Source of the DNA: an uncultured Eubacteriales bacterium
GTDB taxonomy: Bacteria; Bacillota; Clostridia; Peptostreptococcales; Anaerovoracaceae
NCBI GenBank assembly: GCA_949285555.1
Contig: CASDYG010000004.1
Span: 62,001-126,000, forward strand
Length of the DNA: 64,000 nt
Direction of reading: 5' to 3'
Shown: positions 54,630-63,638 of the stretch, piece after piece
Position numbering within the stretch: position 1 is the first letter of the stretch
How the letters are laid out: each line of letters opens with the position of its first letter
Position numbers and translations under genes: made by a program
The notes under the pieces: generated by a model
The model's database searches: none
What the model was told of the DNA's origin: nothing
Seen by the model: the letters and a program-made list of their open reading frames with translations, nothing else

Positions 54630-55985
54630 ATGGAAAAACTATTTAAGCTTAGTGCCCATGGCACTGATGTAAAGACAGAAGTTATTGCAGGTACTACCAC
54701 TTTTCTATCAATGGTATACATTCTTGCAGTAAACCCTTCCATACTATCTGCAGCTGGTATGGATAGCGCAGCAATATTTACTGCTACTGCTGTATCTGCC
54801 TTTTTTGCTTCCATACTCATGGGAATTTTGGCAAACTATCCGGTTGCACTGGCATCGGGAATGGGTTTAAACGCCTACTTTGCATATACGGTATGTGGAG
54901 AATTATATAAAATGGGTGTGACATCCCCTTATAAAATTGCTCTTGCTGCCGTTCTCACAGAAGGAATTATCTTTATACTACTTTCCCTTTGTAACTTCAG
55001 AGAAAAGCTAGTTAATGATGTGCCTGAGAATCTAAAGTATGGTATTACTGCTGGTATTGGTCTTTTCATTGCCATTGTAGGTCTAAAGGGGGCCGGAATA
55101 GTGGCTGGAAGTCAGGCTACCCTCGTGGATCTTGGTCAGGTAAGTACTCCTCCATTTGTACTTGCCATGATTGGACTGATTATAGTAGCAGTCCTTCACC
55201 ACTTCAATGTAAAGGGCTATATTCTTATCGGTATACTATCCACATGGATACTTGGTATGATTTGCCAGGCTACTGGTCTATATCACGTAGATGCTGAGGC
55301 AGGTATGTTTTCACTTTTCCCACATATTTCTAAGGAAAGCTTCATACCAGCAGCTCCTACACTTTTTGCATTTGACTTTGAATGGATAGGTTCAAATTTA
55401 ATTAACTTTATGGTTATTGTCTTCTCTTTCCTATTTGTAGACTTATTTGATACCGTAGGAACACTTATTGGTGTTGCAGAAAGGGCAAATCTTTTGGACG
55501 AAAAAGGCCATCTTCCTAATGCAAAAGGGGCATTACTATCAGATGCGCTTGGTACAGTTTTGGGAGCTTGCCTTGGAACATCAACAGTAACTAGCTATGT
55601 AGAATCCAGTGCCGGAGTTGCTAACGGAGGAAGAACAGGTTTGACTGCCATTACTACCGGAGTATTATTCCTTATTTCTCTCTTCCTTGCACCAATCTTT
55701 TTGGCAATTCCATCCTTTGCGACTACCCCTGCACTAGTTTGGGTAGGATTACTGATGATGAGTTCTGTCAAGCACATGAGCTTTGAAAAGGATGTAGCAG
55801 ATACCTTTGGAGGCTTTATGGCAATCATCATGATGCCTTTTACATATTCCATTGCTAATGGTATAATGTTTGGTATCCTATCGTGGGTTATCTTAAAGAT
55901 ACTAAGTGGTAAGCTTTCTCACATCCCACCGGTTATGTGGATAGCTGCTATACTATTTATAATAAGGCTCTATACATTAGCATAG
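54630..55985 (+). CDS. AzgA-type purine (adenine/guanine/hypoxanthine) permease
   Basis: A 451-residue permease of the NCS2-related AzgA family (PbuG/PbuO type). It opens with TEVIAGTTTFLSMVYILAVNP and has ASGMGLNAYFAYTV, TAGIGLFIAIVGLKGAG, FLFVDLFDTVGTLIGVAERA and TSTVTSYVESSAGVANGGRTG, which hold the substrate-site residues. About 13 helices. AAGGAG precedes the ATG. A phosphoribosyltransferase gene follows 37 bases later, so import and salvage of a purine base are coupled. Confidence 0.93.
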   Translation: MEKLFKLSAHGTDVKTEVIAGTTTFLSMVYILAVNPSILSAAGMDSAAIFTATAVSAFFASILMGILANYPVALASGMGLNAYFAYTVCGELYKMGVTSPYKIALAAVLTEGIIFILLSLCNFREKLVNDVPENLKYGITAGIGLFIAIVGLKGAGIVAGSQATLVDLGQVSTPPFVLAMIGLIIVAVLHHFNVKGYILIGILSTWILGMICQATGLYHVDAEAGMFSLFPHISKESFIPAAPTLFAFDFEWIGSNLINFMVIVFSFLFVDLFDTVGTLIGVAERANLLDEKGHLPNAKGALLSDALGTVLGACLGTSTVTSYVESSAGVANGGRTGLTAITTGVLFLISLFLAPIFLAIPSFATTPALVWVGLLMMSSVKHMSFEKDVADTFGGFMAIIMMPFTYSIANGIMFGILSWVILKILSGKLSHIPPVMWIAAILFIIRLYTLA

Positions 55986-56022
55986 ACAGGGCTGTATCGC
56001 CCCAGAGCCTTTAGGAGGTTAT

Positions 56023-56574
56023 ATGAATTACGAAATTGAAATTGCTGGATTAAAGCGAAAGCTACCTCTATGTCCTATTAATGATGAGCTATACATAGGT
56101 GCTTTCATTATGTTTAGTGATGTGGAAATCACTGAACGTTCCGCTTGCGAGCTTTTAAAGAAAGCCCCTGAATTTGATGCAATTATTACTGCTGAATCTA
56201 AAGGCATTCCTCTTGCATATGAAATGGCAAGGCAGGCAGGAATCAATGACTATGCCGTTGCCCGTAAGAAGACCAAGCTATACATGGATAACATCGTAAA
56301 AACAGAAGTAAAATCCATAACAACAGATCATATTCAAACCTTATATCTTAGCCAGCGTGAAGTGGATATATTAAAGGGTAAGAGAGTCCTTGTTGTTGAC
56401 GATGTAATTAGTACAGGTCAATCTTTAGAATCACTTGAGTTACTTGTAAATCAAGTTGGTGGTAATGTTGTAGGCAGAATGGCAGTATTAGCTGAAGGAC
56501 AGGCCACAAAGCGTGATGATATTATCTTCCTACAGACTCTGCCTTTATTTGATAAAAATGGTCAGCCTAAATAA
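56023..56574 (+). CDS. Adenine phosphoribosyltransferase-like enzyme
   Basis: A 183-residue type I phosphoribosyltransferase. RVLVVDDVISTGQSLESL is the PRPP motif. AIITAESKGIPLAYEMARQ and YAVARKKTKLYMDN resemble adenine phosphoribosyltransferases (ESRGF and RKxxKLP in typical Apt), but the match is looser than usual, so xanthine or another base is not excluded. AGGAGG before the ATG. It follows the purine permease and ends at a strong hairpin. Confidence 0.83.
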   Translation: MNYEIEIAGLKRKLPLCPINDELYIGAFIMFSDVEITERSACELLKKAPEFDAIITAESKGIPLAYEMARQAGINDYAVARKKTKLYMDNIVKTEVKSITTDHIQTLYLSQREVDILKGKRVLVVDDVISTGQSLESLELLVNQVGGNVVGRMAVLAEGQATKRDDIIFLQTLPLFDKNGQPK

Positions 56575-56643
56575 TAAATGAAGTTTTCTCTGACAGGTCA
56601 TTTAAGGCAATTACTACCTATATAAAATATCATTTGTATAATA

Positions 56644-56735
56644 AAAACACCTTTCTTATTAGCATTCTACTTCTTAAAGATAATCCCTTTACAGTAGCTA
56701 TTTGCTGATTAAGATAGGTGTTTTGTATTTTTTTA
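56644..56735 (+). terminator. Long-stem terminator after the apt-like gene
   Basis: AAAACACCT (56644-56652) pairs with AGGTGTTTT (56716-56724), and the adjoining bases extend an imperfect stem of about 22 pairs. GTATTTTTTTA follows. Confidence 0.65.
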
Positions 56736-56827
56736 TAATATCTTTCCACATAAATCCATTTATCTATGTGAAAAATTTAGATAACTTTCTTCAAATTATG
56801 GCATAAAATTTAGGTATACTAAGGCTA

Positions 56828-57538
56828 TCACTCTCCGTGTGTATAGGTTCCATCATCTCCACTAATAGGCATCTTCTCGCCCAATATCTTAGGCTTTCTC
56901 TCCACGAAGCTTAGAATAAAGTCCTTTACTCTTGCTAAAAGCTCCCGCAATTCCAGTTTATAATTATTGGAAGCCGACTCTACATCACTGGTGATTCCAT
57001 ATGCCTTAATGCCTTCCTCTTTAGCCAAAAAAATACTTCGTCCTATATGAAATTTTTGTGTAACAACTACAGCGCTTTTTACATCATATAGGTGTGCTGC
57101 ACGATACATGCTATCGAAGGTATTAAACCCTGCGTGGTCACAAAAAATATCCTCCCCTGGCACTCCATTATCTATACAATACTGTAGCATAACATGTATT
57201 TCATTATGATACATACTGCCATTGTCTCCAGTGAGCAGAAGCTTTTTCACAAGTCCTTTTTTATATAAATATATTCCACCATCAAGCCTATCCTTCAAGT
57301 AATGGCCTGGAGTCTCGGAGTCTGTAATTCCTGCACCTAAAATAATGGCACACTCTACTTGCTTTTTTTCTACTTGCTGTTTCTTTTTTTCGAATTGCAG
57401 AGATTCAACTTCCCCTTCTTTTTCATAGCGAGCTAAAGTTTGTTCTTTTCCCAGCTGTATCATATATATATTTATCCCTGCAACAGCAAGGATGATTAAC
57501 ATTATTAGCGCTAATAGTCGTTTCCCAAATTTTTTCAC
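56828..57538 (-). CDS. YdcF/SanA-family protein (DUF218)
   Basis: A 236-residue protein with an N-terminal membrane helix (about 7-28), a charged coil-like linker, then a DUF218/YdcF domain (about 60-215): CAIILGAGITDSETPGHYLKDRLDGGIYLY, LLLTGDNG, HAGFNTFDSMYRAAHLY and VVVTQKFHIGRSIFLAK. SanA homologues affect envelope permeability and vancomycin resistance at high temperature in enterobacteria; the enzyme activity is unknown. It starts with GTG, four bases after AGGAGGG. Confidence 0.8.
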   Translation of the reverse strand: MKKFGKRLLALIMLIILAVAGINIYMIQLGKEQTLARYEKEGEVESLQFEKKKQQVEKKQVECAIILGAGITDSETPGHYLKDRLDGGIYLYKKGLVKKLLLTGDNGSMYHNEIHVMLQYCIDNGVPGEDIFCDHAGFNTFDSMYRAAHLYDVKSAVVVTQKFHIGRSIFLAKEEGIKAYGITSDVESASNNYKLELRELLARVKDFILSFVERKPKILGEKMPISGDDGTYTHGE

Positions 57539-57614
57539 GATCCCTCCTAATGGCTTATTATATCATATAATGATTTTTCCTTGCATTTAGTTTATAATAA
57601 AAGAGAGGTTAATT

Positions 57615-58676
57615 ATGAAAAAATTAGAACTTTACGGAAAACATCCTTACAACATTATCATTGATAGTCCATATATAGATCATCTCATGGAATATCTACA
57701 AGAAAGCTTTAAGGGCACACATATAGGGCTTATATCTGACACTAACGTTTTCCCTTTGTATGGGTCTACGTTAGAAAAAGCACTTTCCAAAAAAGGCTAT
57801 GAAGTACAGGCTATAACCTTTATGGCAGGTGAGCATTCTAAAAGTCTTACAACTGTAGAACGCATAACGGAAAGTCTTATTAACAAAGATTTTGGAAAGG
57901 ACGATATACTTATAGGGCTAGGCGGCGGTCTGGTGGGTGATATCACAGGCTTTATTGCCTCTATATTTATGAGAGGAATCTCCTACATTCATATTCCAAC
58001 TACATGGGTCTCTGCTATAGATTCATCGGTAGGTGGTAAAACATCTATAAACCTTAACTATTTAAAAAATATAATTGGTGTATATTGGCAGCCTTCATTG
58101 GTACTTTGCGATCCATCATTATTTGATACCCTTGATGATGCAGAGAAGAAAAAAGGAATAGGTGAAGCTCTAAAATACGCCTTTGTCTCTGATGCATCGC
58201 TTTTAGAAGATATTGAAAAAAATAATATATGTCATGTTATAGGCAGATGTATGTCAATAAAAAAATCATTAGTAGAAGTAGATGAACGTGACAAGGGACT
58301 AAGAAAGCTACTTAGCTTTGGACATACAGTTGGTCACGGAATTGAGTCCTTATCTGCTTTTTCAATTACCCACGGAGAAGCTGTTGCACTTGGAATGGCC
58401 ATAGAGGTGGCTGGTTTTTATAGTATAGGACTTATTACCGAGGAATTAGCCCGTGAGATAATTAACATCATTAAGAGGTATTTTCCAATTCATATAGATT
58501 TTTCCGGTGATGAGCTTTGCAAGGCCATCATCCATGATAAAAAGATTCATGGGAGTAGTATCACGATGCCAATGCCTCAAAGCGTCGGACACACTACCTT
58601 ACAGAAAATTGATGTTCAGGATTTAAAGAGGCTGATTCATAAGGGAGTGGAAATACTGAAATCTCCTGAATTTTAA
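57615..58676 (+). CDS. aroB: 3-dehydroquinate synthase AroB
   Basis: A 353-residue NAD+- and metal-dependent enzyme closing the ring of DAHP to 3-dehydroquinate, the second step of the shikimate pathway. Visible are GEHSKSLTTVERI, the NAD loop GLGGGLVGDITGFIASIFMRGI, IPTTWVSAIDSSVGGKTSIN, the metal-binding GEALKYAF and SFGHTVGHGIESLS, and HGEAVALGM. No other aro gene is nearby. A strong terminator follows. Confidence 0.96.
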   Translation: MKKLELYGKHPYNIIIDSPYIDHLMEYLQESFKGTHIGLISDTNVFPLYGSTLEKALSKKGYEVQAITFMAGEHSKSLTTVERITESLINKDFGKDDILIGLGGGLVGDITGFIASIFMRGISYIHIPTTWVSAIDSSVGGKTSINLNYLKNIIGVYWQPSLVLCDPSLFDTLDDAEKKKGIGEALKYAFVSDASLLEDIEKNNICHVIGRCMSIKKSLVEVDERDKGLRKLLSFGHTVGHGIESLSAFSITHGEAVALGMAIEVAGFYSIGLITEELAREIINIIKRYFPIHIDFSGDELCKAIIHDKKIHGSSITMPMPQSVGHTTLQKIDVQDLKRLIHKGVEILKSPEF

Positions 58677-58768
58677 GGCTTAGTACGATGTGATACATTA
58701 ACATTTATACTCATTTACTCATAAAATGCAGGCTAATTATTTTGCCAAAAATTATTAAAAATAAAAGA

Positions 58769-58823
58769 CCGTCAGTAAGGAAAAGACTGCCTAGCTACTC
58801 CTTTCTGACGGCATATTTTTTTT
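58769..58823. terminator. Bidirectional terminator between aroB and the GNAT gene
   Basis: CCGTCAGTAAGGA (58769-58781) pairs with TCCTTTCTGACGG (58799-58811) apart from a two-base mismatch, followed by CATATTTTTTTT. The complement side is also T-rich. Confidence 0.85.
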
Positions 58824-58885
58824 CAGATGTATCTTGCCTTTATTTGCATCACATCTAAGTAACGCTTTCTACGATCATAAATATT

Positions 58886-59422
58886 CTATAACATTTTTTT
58901 CCATTCATCCGGCAGTAGAGAATAAACAAGAGAATCACGATCTTCTCCTGTATAGGTATGATATATCTTTCTCATCCTACCATCATAGTGAAAGCCACAC
59001 TTCTTAATTACTCCCTGGGATCTGCCATTATCCGGGCTAGTGCATATGGAGAGTATGTCCACTTGCATTTCAGTAAATGCGTAGCTTATGACAAGCTTAC
59101 AAGCTTCGGTCATAATCCCTCTTCCCCAATATGCTTCATCTAGCGAATAGCCTATTTCTCTGCTTTTCATATCAGGTCTTAGCCTGTCTTCCTCAAGACC
59201 TATGGCTCCTATGATTTTTTCAGGCTCATTTTTCATACGTATAGTCCAGCTAGTAGCCTTTAAAAAAATGTCCTCTATTATTTTTCTGCTTTCTTCTACA
59301 GATTCATGTGGCTTCCAGCCTGCTATAGGACCTACATTTGGATTTGATGCGTATCTGAAAAAGCCCTCTGCATCTTCTAAAGAAAACGGCCTTAATACAA
59401 CTTTTTCACCATAAATTTCCAT
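58886..59422 (-). CDS. GNAT N-acetyltransferase (RimJ/RimL type)
   Basis: A 178-residue acetyltransferase. KVVLRPFSLEDAEGFFRYASN opens the domain; EIGYSLDEAYWGRGIMTEACKLVISYAF holds the acetyl-CoA pyrophosphate loop (RGIMTEA, usual QRGYMTEA), and NGRSQGVIKKCGF is the C-terminal motif B. The family acetylates ribosomal protein N termini or small amines; the substrate here is open. GGAG precedes the ATG. It lies just downstream of the LTA-synthase-like gene (6-base gap), so it may be the last gene of that operon. Confidence 0.88.
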   Translation of the reverse strand: MEIYGEKVVLRPFSLEDAEGFFRYASNPNVGPIAGWKPHESVEESRKIIEDIFLKATSWTIRMKNEPEKIIGAIGLEEDRLRPDMKSREIGYSLDEAYWGRGIMTEACKLVISYAFTEMQVDILSICTSPDNGRSQGVIKKCGFHYDGRMRKIYHTYTGEDRDSLVYSLLPDEWKKML

Positions 59423-59428
59423 AATTAT

Positions 59429-61690
59429 TTACTCCGTAGTACTAATAATTTCCTTGCTGTTTCTATCAACCTGACTCACCTTCATTCTAGCAACATCTGC
59501 AGGTGAGACTTCTTCCTGTAAAGCAAGAAGATTTGGACTTAAATATACAGTATTCAGCGTCTCTCCATTTAAAGTAATTTTGCTAGATTCAGTAAAGTTC
59601 TGTCCCTTAATATAAAATTTACCTCCGGCACCAACTACCTGCTCAATCTTAATATCCTTGACTCCCATTTTCATATTTGAAGGCTTAAATGGCTCTTTCT
59701 GCCCATATACATATTGCTTTCCATAAAGCATATCATATGCGATTGTCTTAAGACCTTCAATATATTTAGGGTCATCCTTATCCTTATGCCTTTGTTGATA
59801 CTTGAATATTGTACCTGAGCTCATATTTAGCTGATCAAATAAATGGCTTGTTAGCTCATATGCTTTAATGTCTGCAACCTGTCTATCCATCTTAAAGTTA
59901 CTCCATATGACATATGGTGTCTGATAGAGATCCTTACCAGCATAATCTTTTTCATTTATATCAAGAGCAGGAATATGGTCTCCGAACATTACAAGTACTA
60001 CAGGCTCATCATATGCTTCTAGGGTTTTGGTTAAATTGCCAACAAATTGATCCATCTCATAGATTTGGTTTATAAAGTATTCATTCTTCCATTTTGCTTC
60101 TTCAGATGGATATTCTGTTACCTGTATCTTAGGATTAGAAATAATCTGTTCTGCTGGATATTTACCGTGCCCCTGTACGGAAATAACATGTAGAAAATCT
60201 CTATTTTCCGTGGCTTTAAGTGCATCCATAATTGGCTCTATTAGGATTCGATCCTTTGCCCAGTTTTTAGGTGTTTTGGATATATTAGACATATATTCTA
60301 AACTGGTAAAGTCATCAAAATGAAGATTTTTAAATACCTCATGTCTATTGTAAAAAACTGCCCTGTGGTTGTGTATTGCATGTGAGCTATATCCCATTTG
60401 CTCAAGTACAAATGGAATGGCTTCCATGGTCTTTTCAGATAAAATCGCCTTATATGGATATTCACCAGGGCCAAAGAATCTGGCACTGACTCCGGTTAAT
60501 GTTTCAAATTCCGTATTAGCAGTACCTGCGCCACAGGCAGGAACAGTCAAATATCCCGAAGAATACTCTTTCATAAGCTTTCTGAAGTTTGGAATTGGAT
60601 CAGCGCTGTATTTTAGATTTTTAAAATCGTAAGGATCAACAAATGATTCTAACTGCAAATAAATGATATTAGGGTGCTTTTTGGACTCATCACTTTTTTG
60701 TGGCAGCGTACTTCCATTTACAAAATCCTCTTTTTCAAATAGAGCCTTTACATTCTCCTCTGAATATCCCTTTGGACGTTCAATACCCGTGTTTATCCAT
60801 GTACTTGCAAAGCTGTAAGCAATTCCATAATCCCTGTATGCATAAGCAAGATTTCCAAAGAATGTACTTACAATGCCAGCTCTTATACCAAATGTTATTA
60901 GTCCCATCCCTATAACAATAATACCTACTGTTGCAGCAAGATTCTTTCTGTATCTTATTTTGCCTGGCATCTTCGGCCCCTTAATAAGCACGAACACAAT
61001 AAGTGATACAGCAAGAATAACGCCTGCTGCAATAAGTATTATCTGAAATGATGATAGGTAATTTGTAACAAGGGTAGCTCCCTCGGTAATTGCACTTAAG
61101 TCCTGCACTGTAAAAGGCGTCATTCTCTGTGATAAGATTAAGCTATTTACTCCACCAATGGTCATCCAAAGAGTGGTAACAATAAAGCAATAAAAAAATC
61201 TTCTTCTGAAAAGTGAAATAGCTGCAAATGTTATAAATATCACCACTGTATTTAGCATGAAAACCAGTGGATGCATCACCATAAATTTAATGCCTCCAAG
61301 AAACATTTCCCCTTTTCTTCCTAATGTCTCAAGTATTAGGTTTATAAGAATGGACCAAATAAAGGCAAATGGATATATGTTAATCCTTGGATTAAATAGA
61401 TTTAGAAGGGAAAACCTTTTAGTTTGCTTTATAAGGCTCAGCTCTATTCCTTCTGCTTCTCTCTCCAGCTTTTTTGCACTTCTGCTTTTCTTTTGGGCCT
61501 CTACCCTAAGACTGCGTGCTTCCTTTTCAATTATATGATACTCATTTCTTTTTTTCTCTACTTCTTCTTTAAGCTGCTTTACCTCTTCTTCTATGATGTG
61601 GGCTTCACTTTCAATTTGCCTGGCCTCACGCTCTAGATCTTGTGATAATCGCTCTTCCTTTTCTACATTCTTTTTCCCAAATAATTTCAT
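59429..61690 (-). CDS. LTA synthase-like sulfatase-family membrane protein with N-terminal coiled coil
   Basis: A 753-residue phosphoglycerol-transferase-type enzyme. Residues 1-90 are a long charged coiled coil (QDLEREARQIESEAHIIEEE), not usual for LtaS. About five membrane helices follow (about 100-300). An extracellular alkaline-phosphatase-fold domain (about 350-640) has PNIIYLQLESFVDP (metal Glu), GAGTANTEFETLTG with the nucleophile Thr, and VLVMFGDHIPAL. A C-terminal IPT/Ig-like tail (about 685-745) ends the chain. It should polymerise glycerol phosphate on lipoteichoic acid or modify another surface polymer. Its ATG overlaps the ksgA stop (ATGA), indicating translational coupling. Confidence 0.87.
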   Translation of the reverse strand: MKLFGKKNVEKEERLSQDLEREARQIESEAHIIEEEVKQLKEEVEKKRNEYHIIEKEARSLRVEAQKKSRSAKKLEREAEGIELSLIKQTKRFSLLNLFNPRINIYPFAFIWSILINLILETLGRKGEMFLGGIKFMVMHPLVFMLNTVVIFITFAAISLFRRRFFYCFIVTTLWMTIGGVNSLILSQRMTPFTVQDLSAITEGATLVTNYLSSFQIILIAAGVILAVSLIVFVLIKGPKMPGKIRYRKNLAATVGIIVIGMGLITFGIRAGIVSTFFGNLAYAYRDYGIAYSFASTWINTGIERPKGYSEENVKALFEKEDFVNGSTLPQKSDESKKHPNIIYLQLESFVDPYDFKNLKYSADPIPNFRKLMKEYSSGYLTVPACGAGTANTEFETLTGVSARFFGPGEYPYKAILSEKTMEAIPFVLEQMGYSSHAIHNHRAVFYNRHEVFKNLHFDDFTSLEYMSNISKTPKNWAKDRILIEPIMDALKATENRDFLHVISVQGHGKYPAEQIISNPKIQVTEYPSEEAKWKNEYFINQIYEMDQFVGNLTKTLEAYDEPVVLVMFGDHIPALDINEKDYAGKDLYQTPYVIWSNFKMDRQVADIKAYELTSHLFDQLNMSSGTIFKYQQRHKDKDDPKYIEGLKTIAYDMLYGKQYVYGQKEPFKPSNMKMGVKDIKIEQVVGAGGKFYIKGQNFTESSKITLNGETLNTVYLSPNLLALQEEVSPADVARMKVSQVDRNSKEIISTTE

Positions 61691-62589
61691 ATAACCTCCC
61701 TCATCTTACTAATAGTATTAGCAATATGAGCAAATTCTTCATTAGTAAGGGTTTCACCTCTTCTCCCTGGATCAATACCTGATGCCTTAAGTGCCTCTTT
61801 TAGCATTGCTTTGCTTTCTACATATCCACATGTCATAAGGCTATTTAAAAGAGTCTTCCTACGCTGATTAAACGATGCTCTAATAAGTGCAAAATACAGA
61901 TGTACATCTCTTACCTGTACTACAGGCTCCCTCCTCATTATTAGCTTTACTACGCTAGAAGTTACTTTAGGTGGCGGCATAAAAGCACCACTTGGCACCC
62001 TTACAGCTTCCTCACATCTGGCATAAAAATTCACAGCCAAGGTTATGGCTCCATACTCTTTACTTCCTGCTTGAGAAGATAGTCTATCTGCTACCTCCTT
62101 CTGCATCATGAATGTCATACTTTCAATAAAATTCTCAGCAGAAAAATTCTGATTCTCCAGTATGTGCATAATTATAGGTGTAGTGATGTAATATGGCAGA
62201 TTACCTACTATCTTCACCCTGTTTAAAGGTGAATTACTTTCTTTTTTTTCTTCTTCAATAAGCTTGCCTATATCCACCTTAAGTACATCAGCATTTATTA
62301 TTTTTATATTATCATGTTCATTTAGTGTATCTTCTAAAATAGGTATCAGTCTGTTATCTATTTCTATTGCAACATATCTTTTACACCTAGGTGCTAGTTC
62401 ATTGGAGATTACACCTATTCCCGGGCCAATTTCTATAATAAGGTCATCTGGATGTGGATCTATTGTTGCCACAATTGCATCCACTATATTTTTATCTGTC
62501 AAAAAATTTTGCCCTAAGGTCTTTCTCAGGGCAAATCCATATTTTTCCTTTATTTCACTAATAGTTTTTGGACTATATAGTTTTTCCAT
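61687..62589 (-). CDS. rsmA: 16S rRNA dimethyladenosine transferase KsgA/RsmA
   Basis: A 300-residue methyltransferase that dimethylates two adjacent adenines near the 3' end of 16S rRNA. ALRKTLGQNFLTDKNIVDAIV, the SAM loop IIEIGPGIGVISNELA, VKIVGNLPYYITTPIIMHIL (the NLPY catalytic motif) and the C-terminal RASFNQRRKTLLNSL are all present. The frame is open to a TTG at 62604, but GAGG before the ATG at 62589 gives MEKLYSPKTI. It follows rnmV by 29 bases, a pairing common in Firmicutes. Confidence 0.96.
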   Translation of the reverse strand: MEKLYSPKTISEIKEKYGFALRKTLGQNFLTDKNIVDAIVATIDPHPDDLIIEIGPGIGVISNELAPRCKRYVAIEIDNRLIPILEDTLNEHDNIKIINADVLKVDIGKLIEEEKKESNSPLNRVKIVGNLPYYITTPIIMHILENQNFSAENFIESMTFMMQKEVADRLSSQAGSKEYGAITLAVNFYARCEEAVRVPSGAFMPPPKVTSSVVKLIMRREPVVQVRDVHLYFALIRASFNQRRKTLLNSLMTCGYVESKAMLKEALKASGIDPGRRGETLTNEEFAHIANTISKMREVI

Positions 62590-62618
62590 ATATACCTCAT
62601 ACAACTGAATACACTGAC

Positions 62619-63248
62619 CTACTTCTTATTTCCAGCAGCTTTTTCTATAGCTTCTACCACTTCTTTTCTCGATATATTAAAATCTTTTAATCTCCTTAGA
62701 AATCCCTTTCCATTTACATATCCAATGCCCAGTTCATCTCCAACCTTTTCTCTAAGAAGCTTTGATGTAGGCTTTCCCAAAAGACCCATTTCCATCATAT
62801 CTTCCGGTGTTAAATCGTCTTTTTGTAATGAACGCTCGCTCTTTTGTTTCAATGCATTTATGGATTTTTCACCATTTATTTCACTACCTTGATTGAACTT
62901 TTGTAAGGCCTTTATTAAGGCGTCTTTTACAGCCTCTTCCTTGGCATTTTCAATTCCAACACCTTTTTTCCCTTTTGCTACAGCCTTATTTCTTATAAGA
63001 TATGCATTTATGCTATTTGGAAATTTCCTTAGCAGCCTTTCTCGTATTAATTCTCCTGCTCTGTCAGGATCTGTGAATATGATTAAGCCTTTTTCTTTAT
63101 ATGCTTTTTCGAGGATTCTCCAGGTAGAGCTATTTATCCCGTATCCATGGGTCTTTATTATCGTGCATAGTGCCACTCTACGAATTAGCTCCTCGTCATC
63201 CCTTCCTTCAACCACCACTGCCTGATTTATTACTAGCTTTTCTGTCAT
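62619..63248 (-). CDS. rnmV: Ribonuclease M5 (RnmV), TOPRIM
   Basis: A 209-residue RNase M5 that matures 5S rRNA. The TOPRIM domain (about 8-110) has AVVVEGRDDEELI (catalytic Glu), HGYGINSSTW and IIFTDPDRAGELIRERLLRKF (DxD), ending with KGVGIENAKEEAV. The C-terminal part carries GLLGKPTSKLLREKVGDELGIGY. Length is slightly above usual. Upstream are divIC- and DnaC-N-like genes, downstream ksgA. The ribosome site is weak. Confidence 0.94.
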   Translation of the reverse strand: MTEKLVINQAVVVEGRDDEELIRRVALCTIIKTHGYGINSSTWRILEKAYKEKGLIIFTDPDRAGELIRERLLRKFPNSINAYLIRNKAVAKGKKGVGIENAKEEAVKDALIKALQKFNQGSEINGEKSINALKQKSERSLQKDDLTPEDMMEMGLLGKPTSKLLREKVGDELGIGYVNGKGFLRRLKDFNISRKEVVEAIEKAAGNKK

Positions 63249-63263
63249 AATGTCTTTGGTGCT

Positions 63264-63638
63264 TTATAAAGCTTCATCCTGTGAAGCACCTTCCTCAGTT
63301 TTTTCATTCATTTTACGGTCAGAGTCATCCATTTTTTTCTCATCCTCTGTAAAAAATAGGGTTTCGCCTGGTTTGATAAGACGTAGCTGCTCTCTTGCCT
63401 TCATTTCTATGTACTCGGCCTGATTTACCTTCTTAAGTTCATTTTTTAGATGCTTTTTTTCTATTCTAAGCTCCTGACTTTCATTTTTTAGCCTACTTTG
63501 CTCTACCTTTAACTCTATGATTTTGATGGCAGTTTTGGAAAAATAGATTATTAGGAATATTGCTACCACTAAAATAGCTAGCTTCTTTTTATCAAGCCTA
63601 AATGCTTTTTTTCGTTTCACCTTTCCTTTCTCGCCCAT
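63264..63638 (-). CDS. Septum formation initiator (DivIC/FtsL/FtsB-like)
   Basis: A 124-residue bitopic membrane protein. A basic N terminus (KGKVKRKKAFRLDKKK) precedes one membrane helix (about 20-38), then a coiled coil (about 40-85; VEQSRLKNESQELRIEKKH), then EYIEMKAREQLRLIKPGETLFF, the conserved motif of DivIC/FtsB proteins (usual form AREKLGYVKPGE). It takes part in the FtsQBL/DivIB divisome complex. An acidic tail ends the chain. GGGAGG stands seven bases before the ATG, inside the end of the upstream gene, with a 22-base overlap. Confidence 0.85.
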   Translation of the reverse strand: MGEKGKVKRKKAFRLDKKKLAILVVAIFLIIYFSKTAIKIIELKVEQSRLKNESQELRIEKKHLKNELKKVNQAEYIEMKAREQLRLIKPGETLFFTEDEKKMDDSDRKMNEKTEEGASQDEAL

